This document shows, piece by piece, positions 44,958 through 53,157 of a stretch of 64,000 nucleotides of DNA. A program made the position numbers and the translations under genes. This stretch comes from a virus. The stretch is taken from the IMG/VR virus record IMGVR_UViG_3300035687_000005, positions 1 through 64,000 of that record. One strand, 5' to 3'. Within the stretch, counting starts at the first letter, position 1. The number at the start of each line of letters is the position of its first letter. Under the pieces are notes generated by a model. The model saw only the letters and a list, made by a program, of their open reading frames with translations, was not told the DNA's origin and searched no databases.

Positions 44958-45293
44958 TCAGCAGCGGATCAGCTTGTAGGTGACGGACGTGGCCGACGAG
45001 AACGCCACCGTGGCGACGCCGGTCGACGAGTTGACGTGGCCGGGCGACAGCCGGAACCAGCGGTCCACACCCGCGCCGACGGCCTGCGCCACGGCGGTCC
45101 CGGCGTTGCCGATCGCGGTCGTGTTCGGGTCGGAGATCGTCACGTTGATCGAGCCGCCGGACGCGTTGATCACGTTGAGGAGCGCGCCGTTCGTGCCGAT
45201 GTCGGACGACAGGACGGTGTCCGAAGTGGTCACGGCGGCCGCGGTGACGGTGGTCGCCGCGGAGGTGACCGATGTGGCGGTTAGCTGCGCCAT
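44958..45293 (-). CDS. Structural-type protein (111 aa)
   Basis: Ser/Thr/Ala/Val-rich beta protein (LTATSVTSAATTVTAAAVTT, then GSINVTISDPNTTAIGNAGT). Start ATG 45293 lies eight bases after GAAGGGGG; the GTG at 45302 would leave no spacer. Similar in composition to other decoration-like proteins of this genome (49474, 57873), suggesting a surface location. Confidence 0.65.
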   Translation of the reverse strand: MAQLTATSVTSAATTVTAAAVTTSDTVLSSDIGTNGALLNVINASGGSINVTISDPNTTAIGNAGTAVAQAVGAGVDRWFRLSPGHVNSSTGVATVAFSSATSVTYKLIRC

Positions 45294-45352
45294 CCGGCGC
45301 ACCCCCTTCTTGGTGGATGTGGCGTTGAGCAGGGCACCGGTACGGTCACGGC

Positions 45353-45517
45353 ATGGAGCGCAGAGAAGGTCCAGGGCTGGCCAGCACCGGCAACCGCGTA
45401 CTCCTGGCGGTCGTCATCGGGCTGGTGGTGTTCGTGCCGACCCGCAGCGTCGTGCTGGGCGCGGTCGTCGGCGTGGTGGTCTACCTGCTCGCGACGCTGG
45501 CCGGGAGTCGGCGGTGA
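45353..45517 (+). CDS. Two-span membrane protein on the opposite strand (54 aa)
   Basis: ATG exactly six bases after TACGGT, so probably leaderless. Two hydrophobic helices separated by PTRS (VLLAVVIGLVVFVP and VVLGAVVGVVVYLLATLAG). Rightward inside the leftward late operon, therefore expressed separately, possibly in the lysogen. Function unknown; exclusion-type membrane proteins have this size. Confidence 0.6.
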   Translation: MERREGPGLASTGNRVLLAVVIGLVVFVPTRSVVLGAVVGVVVYLLATLAGSRR

Positions 45518-45720
45518 GCATCACGTGCTGGTGGTGCGGCATTGAGCCTGAGCAGCTGTTCGAGATCACGCAGCTCAATGAGGCCCAGCGGCGCTATCTG
45601 CCGAACTGGCCAGCGGGCGACCACGAGCACGCCGAGAACCCGCCGACGCCGTACGAGCTGCTCGACGCCGGGCACCGCACACTGATGCGTATGCGCGACT
45701 CGGCGACCGGATTACGCTGA
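45514..45720 (+). CDS. Small hypothetical protein with CxxC (68 aa)
   Basis: GTG start overlapping the preceding stop (GTGA). CWWCG near the N-terminus, then helices (QLFEITQLNEAQRRYLPNWP; PYELLDAGHRTLMRM). Second gene of a two-gene rightward unit with the membrane mini-protein. Confidence 0.6.
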   Translation: MSITCWWCGIEPEQLFEITQLNEAQRRYLPNWPAGDHEHAENPPTPYELLDAGHRTLMRMRDSATGLR

Positions 45721-45728
45721 CTCATCCA

Positions 45729-46109
45729 TCAGAGCCACGTCACGGCCGCCGCGTTGATGAGCAGGTGCAGCGTGTTGTCGGCAATGATCATCAGCCAGAC
45801 CGCGAGCCATGGCGGGGTGCCGTCGGGGTATCCGGTCGCAGTGTGGCCAGCCCGGAACGCCTTCGGGGCTGCGAGGTTCTTGAGCCAGACGACGTGGCGG
45901 GCGAGCCGGTACCGGTCGATGACGATGTGCGTGCCGCCGATGACCAGCAGCGCCCACGGCGACCGCGTCACCAGCAGGTACGGCAGCGTGTACGTCAGCC
46001 CGTGCGCGACCGCCGGCCACCACCGCTTCGTCTTCTCGCACGCCATCCAGTGCGACTGGAATAGGTAGTCACCGACCAGGTGGGCCAGCACGATGCCGAG
46101 CGCGGTCAT
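45729..46109 (-). CDS. DUF3307-family membrane protein (126 aa)
   Basis: The landmarks of DUF3307 are present: LAHLVGDYLFQSHWMACEKT at the start, AVAHGLTYTLPYLLVTRSPW, and HIVIDRYRLARHVVW, with conserved His and Asp residues inside helices. Family members occur in bacteria and phages, with no settled function. ATG 46109 is preferred because GGGAG lies five bases upstream. It sits next to the rightward mini-genes as part of the same inserted cassette. Confidence 0.75.
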   Translation of the reverse strand: MTALGIVLAHLVGDYLFQSHWMACEKTKRWWPAVAHGLTYTLPYLLVTRSPWALLVIGGTHIVIDRYRLARHVVWLKNLAAPKAFRAGHTATGYPDGTPPWLAVWLMIIADNTLHLLINAAAVTWL

Positions 46110-46192
46110 GCTGACTCCCATTTAGTCCGATGGCTAAATCTGGCGTTGGTAGCCGCGGATTAGCCGCACAGAGTTACGTGGTGGGTGATTGC

Positions 46193-46615
46193 CTAGCCCG
46201 GCACGCTCGTGAAGCCGTACACGTCGACCTGGTCCACGATCAACGGACCCGTCAACTCGTCCCGGCCCGCCGGTTGCCCCTCACGCCACCGAATCGGGAA
46301 ACACGACCGGCCCGACACCACCGGAGTCACATCCAGCAAAGCCGTCCGAACCCGGGTCGCGACCGCCCGGGCCGCGACCGCGTTACCGCCGACGCTGTGG
46401 CAGTACGCCCACAGATCCACCACGCTGGAATCGAAGTTCAACGACACCTTGTCCGGCGCCGTCAGACCGTCCGGTGTGGCCACGTAGAAGTACACGAGGA
46501 CGTACGGCGGCTCCTGGCCGGCCGGGACGAACCCGTCGAGCACCACCAGCGCCGGCGCCGTGTTGTCCGCGTCGAGCAGATCCAGCACAGCCCTGGCGTG
46601 CGCCTGGATCGTCAC
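46193..46615 (-). CDS. Tail terminator-type protein (140 aa)
   Basis: Alpha/beta protein of the tail-completion class: helix HARAVLDLLDADN, strands VLVYFYVATPDG and SLNFDSSVVDLWAYCHSVGG, helix AAARAVATRVRTALLD. Position after the HK97 gp10-like gene is the canonical one for the tail terminator. Expected to cap the tail tube and join it to the head. Confidence 0.75.
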   Translation of the reverse strand: MTIQAHARAVLDLLDADNTAPALVVLDGFVPAGQEPPYVLVYFYVATPDGLTAPDKVSLNFDSSVVDLWAYCHSVGGNAVAARAVATRVRTALLDVTPVVSGRSCFPIRWREGQPAGRDELTGPLIVDQVDVYGFTSVPG

Positions 46616-47004
46616 GAAAGACCCGCCTGCTTCACGGCCAAGTCCTCCATGGCCCGCTCGAAGCGCGGCTTCTCCGTGGCACCAGCCGGGCCCATGTGCG
46701 GGTGCGGTCGGTTGTTCACCGACCCGTACTCGAACAGATTGCCCAGGGCGCCCTGACGTTTCGCCTTGTCCGGGCCGATCTCAGCGATCGCGCCGCCCGG
46801 GGTTTCCCGCGTGTCGTACGTGATGGCACTCGGATACGCCGGAGCGTGCGCCGGGCTCCCGACCAGGCGACGGGCCTCCGTCTTGATGTTCACGGCGCCC
46901 TTGGCGACAACCTTGCGAGCCTCCGCCGGAGCCACCCCCGCCGCGTCGACGAGAATCCGCTCCAACCCCCGGACGTCGTCGACGCCCGTCACCGTGACCT
47001 TCAT
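46612..47004 (-). CDS. HK97 gp10-family neck/tail-completion protein (130 aa)
   Basis: N-terminal VTGVDDVRGLERILVDAAGV, a helix with ARKVVAKGAVNIKTEARRLV, then PGGAIAEIGPDKAKRQGALG-NLFEYGSVNN and PHMGPA, matching the gp10/HK97 neck-protein pattern (the 'A-x-x-E-x-G-x-x-x-x-P-x-x-P-x-x-x-x-A' end). ATGA-type coupled with neighbours. Part of the head-tail joining set. Confidence 0.85.
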   Translation of the reverse strand: MKVTVTGVDDVRGLERILVDAAGVAPAEARKVVAKGAVNIKTEARRLVGSPAHAPAYPSAITYDTRETPGGAIAEIGPDKAKRQGALGNLFEYGSVNNRPHPHMGPAGATEKPRFERAMEDLAVKQAGLS

Positions 47005-49451
47005 CAGCTGGTCCTCTCGGTGACCTGGACACGCCGGGCGGTCGCATCCGTCTTGTGCGCCAGATCGCGCACCAGGAACACCCGGCCGGGCAGGTCCGCG
47101 TCGTACGCGGCCGCGGTGATGGTCACCTCGTCGCCGACCTGCAGCCCCGTCACCGACATGGGCAACTGCACCTCGAGACGCAGCAGCAGCAGGTGCGCCT
47201 CACCGGCGTCACGGGGCTCCGCCTGGGCCTGCGCCTGCTGCACCCGACACTTCCCGGCGTACAAGCTCGCCCAGGTCGGCGTGATCGTGCCATTGGCCTC
47301 ATCGGTGGTCTCACCGGTGCGGCGGCGGATCGTGCACGTGTCCGCCATGCCCGCCTCGGCGACGACCCGGGCGCGGGCCAGTACGGCGGCGCGGGGACCC
47401 GAGGTGACGGCCCCTGCGGTGACGCCGGCCGTAGCGGACGCGGCGGCCACCGCCGGGGCGAGAACGCTCGCCGCCGCACCGGCGGCCGTGCTCGTGGCCG
47501 CGGCCACGCTGGTCACGGCGGGCAGGGTGACGGCGGTACCGCCAGCCACCACCGTGTCGAACACGGTCGACATCGACACGCGGGTGGTGGCGTCCAACGA
47601 CGTGATGCCCGAATAAGCGACCGTGATCAGGTCACCGTCGTCGGTGACGTCGAGCCACCCGTACGCCTGCACCGTGCTCGGGCTGTTCGTGTACGACCCG
47701 GCCGACCAGGTGTCGGTCACGGCGACGGACGCCTGCTGGAACGGGGCGCCACCGGCCTGCGGGATACCCCGGGTGCCGGTTCCTGTGCCGTCGTCGGCGG
47801 CGAGGAAGTGTCGGTCGCCGAAGATCGCGTAGACCTGGCCGGGAACGTGGGCGTCGATGTAGTCGGACAGCTCGGTGAACTCGTTGAGGTACGAACCCCA
47901 CCGCCCCGACCCGGCACCATCGTCGCGCCACGGGTAGTTCCCGCAGATCACCTTGACCGGTTCGGCGTCGAGAAGTCGAGCCTTGAACCAGGCCTTCTGC
48001 TCCGTGCCCAGCATGGACTTGCTGGAGTTGTCAGGGTCGGCCTGCGCGTTGCGGTACGACCTGACGTCGAGCTCGATGAACCGCACCCGGCCGATCACCC
48101 AGGTGTGGTAGCCGCCACGGCCGTCCGTCGCAGGCAGCGGGTACGCCGGGAACACCTTGCGGTAGCCGGCGGCCACGACCGTGCCGGCAACGGCGTCCTT
48201 GTCGGACGTGTCGCCGCCCCAGTCGTGGTTGTCCCACAGGTAGTTCAGTGGAATCTTGGCCAGCGCCCCGGCCATGCTGACCGAACCGAGGGAGACCATG
48301 TGCTGGGCGAAAACCTGTCCGGCTGTGGCGGCCCCACTCCAGTCGGAGTAGCTCATGTCACCCATGTGCACGATCTGCAGGGCCCTACCGCCGGCCGCCC
48401 CCGTCTTGGCGAGTATCGCCGCGAAGGTGGAGTCCGAGGGGACGGTGAACTGGCACGACCCGAAGGCCAGGCTGAACGACGCCGCCGCCCCCGCGGTCGG
48501 GAACGTTTTCACCTCGCCGCGGCCGGTCGCGAGCAACACCCCGTCGCACTCGACGCCGAGGTAGTACTGGGTGGCCGCGGACAGCGACCCGACCGTCAGC
48601 TTCACCACCCCGTCTGCGTCCGGGGCCACCGACGACGAGTACACGGGCGATGTCAACGCGGCGCTGGTCGAAACGACCATCCGGGCCAGTGCGGTGCCCG
48701 CGACGACGAACGCCGCGGTGAAACCGGCATCGGTCACCGCCCCCGACCAGGGCCCGTAGAGCAGAGTCGGGGCGACCGGGGTGGTCGGGTAGCCGGTCGT
48801 CGACCAGGCGAGGTCGTCGATGTCGACAGCGAACGAAGTCACCCCAGACCGGATCATTCCCGCCTGGAACTTATTCGACCCGCCGGCGCCGAGGGTGTTG
48901 ACCGTCGCCGCGCTCGTCAACGTCTCCGACACGTTGCCGTTGGCATCGTAAATCTTGATCTCGGACTGGCCCACCGTCGCCGAGAACGTCAGGACCGCCA
49001 CGCCGACGTCCAGCCACGCCCCGGCCACGTACGTCGTGGTGGAGATGGCCAGCTGGGTGCCGGCGGAGTTCCGAAGCCGAATCTTCCCTGCGTTGTTGAT
49101 GCTGAAGTCGCCGACGAACGCCCCAGTCGAGTCCGTGATCACGGCGAAGCGAACCCCGGTGGCGTCCGGCGGCAGGACCGGCAACCGGACCCGCATCCGC
49201 CCGTACACGCTGCCCGTCGACGACGTACCCATCGCCGTCGTGATCTCGCCGTAAACCAGGCCCGCAGTGCCCCCGGACGCGAACCGGCCACACAGCGACC
49301 CCCGGTAGGGGGTCGTCGCGTAGAAGGTCGCGGACCCGGTCGCCGCGATGTTCACGAAGTTGAACGCGGTACCCGACGCGCCACCGGAGTTGCCGGTCGT
49401 GATGGTCGATCCGCCGGTGCCGCCCTCGAACGTGTTCAGCGTGCTAGTCAC
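47004..49451 (-). CDS. PhoD-like phosphatase fused to the head-closure protein (815 aa)
   Basis: Three parts in one frame. Residues 1-220: a LamG/concanavalin-like beta sandwich. Residues 228-640: a PhoD-type metallophosphoesterase with its N-terminal Ig-like part and the metal motifs FGSCQ (330-334), MGDMSYSDW (363-371), WDNHDWGGD (406-414), GNYPW and FGDRHFL. Residues ~690-815: a head-closure (DUF6093-type) protein beginning PRAAVLARARVVAEAGMADT and CTIRRRTGET, then SLYAGKCRVQ, LLLLRLEVQLPMSV and FLVRDLAHKTDATARRVQV. The join is an Ala/Thr/Val-rich linker. Head-closure proteins are normally separate 120-160 residue proteins. The enzyme would be fixed at the neck of the virion (inference). 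Confidence 0.85.
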   Translation of the reverse strand: MTSTLNTFEGGTGGSTITTGNSGGASGTAFNFVNIAATGSATFYATTPYRGSLCGRFASGGTAGLVYGEITTAMGTSSTGSVYGRMRVRLPVLPPDATGVRFAVITDSTGAFVGDFSINNAGKIRLRNSAGTQLAISTTTYVAGAWLDVGVAVLTFSATVGQSEIKIYDANGNVSETLTSAATVNTLGAGGSNKFQAGMIRSGVTSFAVDIDDLAWSTTGYPTTPVAPTLLYGPWSGAVTDAGFTAAFVVAGTALARMVVSTSAALTSPVYSSSVAPDADGVVKLTVGSLSAATQYYLGVECDGVLLATGRGEVKTFPTAGAAASFSLAFGSCQFTVPSDSTFAAILAKTGAAGGRALQIVHMGDMSYSDWSGAATAGQVFAQHMVSLGSVSMAGALAKIPLNYLWDNHDWGGDTSDKDAVAGTVVAAGYRKVFPAYPLPATDGRGGYHTWVIGRVRFIELDVRSYRNAQADPDNSSKSMLGTEQKAWFKARLLDAEPVKVICGNYPWRDDGAGSGRWGSYLNEFTELSDYIDAHVPGQVYAIFGDRHFLAADDGTGTGTRGIPQAGGAPFQQASVAVTDTWSAGSYTNSPSTVQAYGWLDVTDDGDLITVAYSGITSLDATTRVSMSTVFDTVVAGGTAVTLPAVTSVAAATSTAAGAAASVLAPAVAAASATAGVTAGAVTSGPRAAVLARARVVAEAGMADTCTIRRRTGETTDEANGTITPTWASLYAGKCRVQQAQAQAEPRDAGEAHLLLLRLEVQLPMSVTGLQVGDEVTITAAAYDADLPGRVFLVRDLAHKTDATARRVQVTERTS

Positions 49452-49473
49452 GGGCGGGCTCCATCGTCCGGGT

Positions 49474-49902
49474 TCAGCTGGCCGGCATGGTGACAGTCGC
49501 CGACGTGATGTCGACGGTGAGACCGATCGAGACGGTCGTCGTCGCCAACGTCAGGTCACCGCCGCCGCCGGTCGCCGTGACACTGCCGTCATAGACGCCC
49601 AGCCCGGTCGCCGCAGCCTCAGTGCTGTCGAGGACCCGGAACCATCCCGCGGTGCCGGCGGCGACACCGGTGGCGGTAACCGCGGGGGTTACATCCAGCG
49701 TCGCTACACCAGCCGCAACGGAGAACGCCGGGTCGGACAGGGTTAACTCGGCCAGCAAGGTGCCGGACGGGGCCGTGCCCGGCCCGGCCGGCTGCGCGCC
49801 GCTGTAAATGCGGATCTTGCCCGCTGACGAGCCGCCGTCGACCAGGTTGGCGATCGCCTGGGCCGCAGCCGTACGCGCCGCGGTAGAGATACGGGTGGCC
49901 AT
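49474..49902 (-). CDS. Structural-type protein (142 aa)
   Basis: Starts ATRISTAARTAAAQAIANLV then KIRIYSGAQPAGPGTAPSGT and LLAELTLSDPAFSVAAGVAT: the opening seen in many phage-structural beta proteins. Gly/Thr/Ala-rich. Lies between the fiber-like repeat protein and the PhoD/head-closure gene. Probably a minor virion protein. Confidence 0.65.
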   Translation of the reverse strand: MATRISTAARTAAAQAIANLVDGGSSAGKIRIYSGAQPAGPGTAPSGTLLAELTLSDPAFSVAAGVATLDVTPAVTATGVAAGTAGWFRVLDSTEAAATGLGVYDGSVTATGGGGDLTLATTTVSIGLTVDITSATVTMPAS

Positions 49903-50039
49903 CAGAGGGCTCCTTCAACGACACGGGGCCGGCTCGTGCGGGCGCCGGACTGGTCACCAGCACGCCAGGTCATCGAACGGTCATGCCCGCGTAGGGACGC
50001 ATGGTCGTCGCAGCTGATCAGCGCTCGCACCGTTGCCCC

Positions 50040-52823
50040 CTAGGGTCTGCTCGTGACGCCGGTGTCGGGACGGACGGTGATGCCGCCGCCTGGACGTGGG
50101 GTCGTCGCGCCGGCGCCGGGACGGACGGTCACACCGGACGCCGGGCGGACGGTCACACCCGAGGCGGGGCGGACCGTGATGCGCCCAGGTGTCGCCGTCG
50201 TCGCGTCGTACGCGGCACCGGTCGCCTCCGCCGCCTGCGCGGCGACGGTGGAGCTGATGGTCGCGAGCCACGCTGCCGCGACGGCCTCGGCCTGGTCGGC
50301 GAGCGCCTCCACGGACGGGGTTACCTGGCCGACCGCACCCGTGCCCGCCGCGGCCGTCGCCCCGACGGTGATGGCCACGGTGGCGTCGGACGCCGACCCG
50401 GTCGCCGCCGCAAAACCTGCAGGGGCGGCCGTTGAGGCGCTGGTGCTGACCGTCGCATCGGCCGCCGAACCGGCAGCGGTCGCGACACCGGACTGCGAGG
50501 TGACCGCGGCACTCGCGTCAGCCGCAGCGCCGGTGCCCAGGGCGGCATCAGCCGGCGCGTTGGTCGTGCCGGAGATCGCGACCGTCGCGTCAGCCGCGGA
50601 CCCGGTCGCGGCCGGAGCCTGCGCCTGAGTAGCCAGACCTGAGACCGCGTCGGAAGCCGTACCCGCCGCGGCAGGGGCGTCGGCGGAAGCTGCGACCGCG
50701 ACAGCCGCATCCGCTGCGGTGCCGACCGCGTCGGCCTGCGCAGCCGCGACACCGACAGCCGCCGAGCCGTCAGCCGCAGCGGCCGCACCCGTGGCCGACG
50801 CGGCGTCGACCGTGGCCGACACCGCGGCGTCGGCTGCGACACCGGCCCCGGATGCCGTCGCGGCATTGGAGGCGGCAGCCGCAGTCGCGGCGTACGCCGT
50901 ACCGACGCCGAGCGTCGCCTCGGCGTTGATTGCTACACCGGTGGTGGCGTCCGCCGACGAACCGACACCCGAGGGCGCCTCGGCGTTGACCGCGACGGCG
51001 GCGACGGCATCAGCTGCCGAGCCGGTACCGGTGGTTGCTTCGGCCGGGGCGTTCGTCGACGACGCCGTCGAAACGGTGGCGTCGTAGGCCGCGCCGGCGG
51101 CCAGAGCGGACTCGGCGTTAGGCGCCACCGACGATGTGGCATCGGCCGCCGCACCGGTGCCGGTCGGGCTTTCCGCAGCTGCGGTAACGGCCACTGTGGC
51201 GTCTGCTGCGCTGCCGACACCCTGCGTCGCCTCAGCGCCGGCACCCACGGCCGGTGTCGCGTCTGCTGCCGCTCCGGCGCCGCCTGGCGCCTCGGCGTTG
51301 GCGGCCAGGGACACGGCAGCGTCAGCCGCAGAACCGGCGGCCAGGGTGCTCTCAGCGGGCGCGTTGGTGGTGCCGCCGCCGGGAATCGTCGGCAGGATCT
51401 CCGCGAGACTGATCCGGTTGTTGCCACCCGGCGGGTTGTCCAGACCGATGACGATGCCGACCAGCGACTTCGACACCCCGGACGCCGCGAACAGGGCGGC
51501 GGTGTCCCCGGCGGTGCCGTTGACGTACCCGAACAGGGTCGTGTTCGCGTTCGCGGTGACGGCCTGCGCGTCGAACGCCCGGCCGAGCGCACCGGCGATG
51601 AGACTGCCCGGGGTGGTCGGGGCGATCGCACCGGCGTAGGCGATGTCGCCGCCGCCGGCCAGGGTCGCGCCGGGTTGCGACGCCACCGGGGCCGCGTTGC
51701 TGTACCACTTGCAGATCAGGGCCAGGCCGGACGCCGCCGCGCCGCCCGGGTCGTACGTGACGGTCATCGCGGCACCCGTGGTGATGTCCCGGGCCCAGAT
51801 TTCGGCGACACCACCGGTGCCCGACGCGTCGCCGGGGCCGAGCCGGGACCAGGTCCCGCCGAGGGAGTCGGTGACCGCGCCCAGGGAACTGGCCGAGCCG
51901 ACCCCGTTACCCATCGCGCAGTACGCGACCAGCAGGGTCCCGTTCGCCGGGGTGAACGACGCCGACGTGATCGTGGCGGTGTTCGCGCTTGCGAACGCGG
52001 TGGTGCCGACCTCGGTCACGACCGTGTCCGGGGTCAGGTTCTCGACGACGCGCGGATCTTCGACGAACCGCTGCGACGGATTCGGGCCGTCACCGGGCCA
52101 ATACGACCACGGCGTCGATCCGACCTCGGGCGTCGAACTGACCGGGGTGACCTCGATGGCGATCCAGCGCGCGTTCTGCGTCGACGGGGTCGTCAGGTTC
52201 ATCGTGATCGGCGAACCCACCACGCCGTCGTTCGCGGTCCGCAGGATCACGGCATGCGACAACAGGCCGGCCTCGTTGGCCGCATCACCACCGGTGGTCG
52301 TACAGCCGGCCCCGGCGGACGGGGCGCCCGTACCCGCGTCCCAGTCGGCCCAGCCCATGACACCGCGGCTGCCGGTGACGGTCGCGGTGATGTTCTGCGC
52401 AACGGACGTGATGGGCGTCAGGGTCGCGTTCTCGATGGGCGTTCCGACACCTGGGGCGACGCCCGAGCTGTCGGTCCACACCTGGACCTTCAGTGCCCGG
52501 CCGGAACCGGCCGGGTTGTCGTCCGACGTGGTGACCGTCATCGCTGCCGACGTCGCCACCACGGCCGTGAACAGCGACATCGACCCGTTGGCCGCGTTGA
52601 TGTCAGGGTTCCGGTTGTGCGCCTGCAGCGTGTAGGTGAGATGAACGCCGAGGTTGTCCGTGATCGTCGGGTCCGCCGGGGTCGCGGCCGCGTTGCCGTT
52701 GTTCCGCAGCCAGATCAGCAGCAGCGACCCGGCGGGCGGAGTGAACGACGCCGTCGTCGCGGTGACGGTGGCGGTTGTCCAAACAGTCGCCGGCGAGGAC
52801 GCGTCGAGGGAGAGCGCGCCCAT
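50040..52823 (-). CDS. Long Ala-rich repeat protein, candidate virion fiber (927 aa)
   Basis: Residues 1-480 hold two related beta-rich domains, each of the type TATITSASFTPANGTLLVAY / FTPPAGSLLLIWLRNNG with GVAEIWARDITTGAAMTV. Residues ~485-845 are about 17 tandem 20-residue units of the form A-x-A-E-A-P-x-G-x-G-S-A-A-D-A-T-V-A-V-x. The last 45 residues are six 8-residue units around ITVRPASG. No coiled-coil heptad; regular small-residue repeats suggest a beta-solenoid or extended rod. Two head domains plus rod suggests a fiber or head decoration. No enzyme motif is visible. Confidence 0.75.
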   Translation of the reverse strand: MGALSLDASSPATVWTTATVTATTASFTPPAGSLLLIWLRNNGNAAATPADPTITDNLGVHLTYTLQAHNRNPDINAANGSMSLFTAVVATSAAMTVTTSDDNPAGSGRALKVQVWTDSSGVAPGVGTPIENATLTPITSVAQNITATVTGSRGVMGWADWDAGTGAPSAGAGCTTTGGDAANEAGLLSHAVILRTANDGVVGSPITMNLTTPSTQNARWIAIEVTPVSSTPEVGSTPWSYWPGDGPNPSQRFVEDPRVVENLTPDTVVTEVGTTAFASANTATITSASFTPANGTLLVAYCAMGNGVGSASSLGAVTDSLGGTWSRLGPGDASGTGGVAEIWARDITTGAAMTVTYDPGGAAASGLALICKWYSNAAPVASQPGATLAGGGDIAYAGAIAPTTPGSLIAGALGRAFDAQAVTANANTTLFGYVNGTAGDTAALFAASGVSKSLVGIVIGLDNPPGGNNRISLAEILPTIPGGGTTNAPAESTLAAGSAADAAVSLAANAEAPGGAGAAADATPAVGAGAEATQGVGSAADATVAVTAAAESPTGTGAAADATSSVAPNAESALAAGAAYDATVSTASSTNAPAEATTGTGSAADAVAAVAVNAEAPSGVGSSADATTGVAINAEATLGVGTAYAATAAAASNAATASGAGVAADAAVSATVDAASATGAAAAADGSAAVGVAAAQADAVGTAADAAVAVAASADAPAAAGTASDAVSGLATQAQAPAATGSAADATVAISGTTNAPADAALGTGAAADASAAVTSQSGVATAAGSAADATVSTSASTAAPAGFAAATGSASDATVAITVGATAAAGTGAVGQVTPSVEALADQAEAVAAAWLATISSTVAAQAAEATGAAYDATTATPGRITVRPASGVTVRPASGVTVRPGAGATTPRPGGGITVRPDTGVTSRP
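50290..51355 (-). repeat. Tandem 60-base coding repeats (20-residue units)
   Basis: The segment encodes a run of 20-residue units sharing GxGSAADATVAV and NAEAP elements; two units carry a 4-residue insertion (SSTNAPAE, GTTNAPAD). DNA copies are imperfect, so the array is old or under selection for protein shape. The unit count (about 17) was made by eye. Confidence 0.7.
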
Positions 52824-52835
52824 CGGCGGGCCTCC

Positions 52836-53156
52836 CTATCGTCCGGCGGTGATCTGGAGTCCGAGGACGTCCTCGATCGTGGCCAGGCCCCGGCTGGCGA
52901 GCTGGTTGAGCCGCTGTTGGGTGAGGACCGTCGTACCGTCCGGGACGTCGACCGCGCGGGGCGTCGTATCCGGGCTGCCGTCCGCCCCGAGGCCGATCAG
53001 GATCTTGGTGTACTGGCAGCCCGGGTCTTTGAACGTCGTGATCCCGGTGATCGCCCGGGTCGCGCTGTCGAACGTCACCGTGATCCTGATGACCTTGCCG
53101 ACGTAGTCGTCGAAGGACTGCACCCAGGGCGACGTGACCGGCTGACCGACGCCCAC
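52836..53156 (-). CDS. Small structural-type protein (106 aa)
   Basis: Beta-rich first half (FDDYVGKVIRITVTFDSATR and AITGITTFKDPGCQYTKILI), then a short helix (TQQRLNQLASRGLATIEDVL). It precedes the repeat protein in transcription order. No family recognised; probably virion-associated by position. Confidence 0.6.
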   Translation of the reverse strand: MGVGQPVTSPWVQSFDDYVGKVIRITVTFDSATRAITGITTFKDPGCQYTKILIGLGADGSPDTTPRAVDVPDGTTVLTQQRLNQLASRGLATIEDVLGLQITAGR

Positions 53157-53157
53157 G

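Noticed and set aside
47055-49493. A long rightward open frame (812 codons) opposite the PhoD/head-closure gene
   Set aside because: Its product is Arg/Gly/His low complexity, typical of an antisense shadow in high-GC DNA; the leftward frame has intact enzyme motifs.
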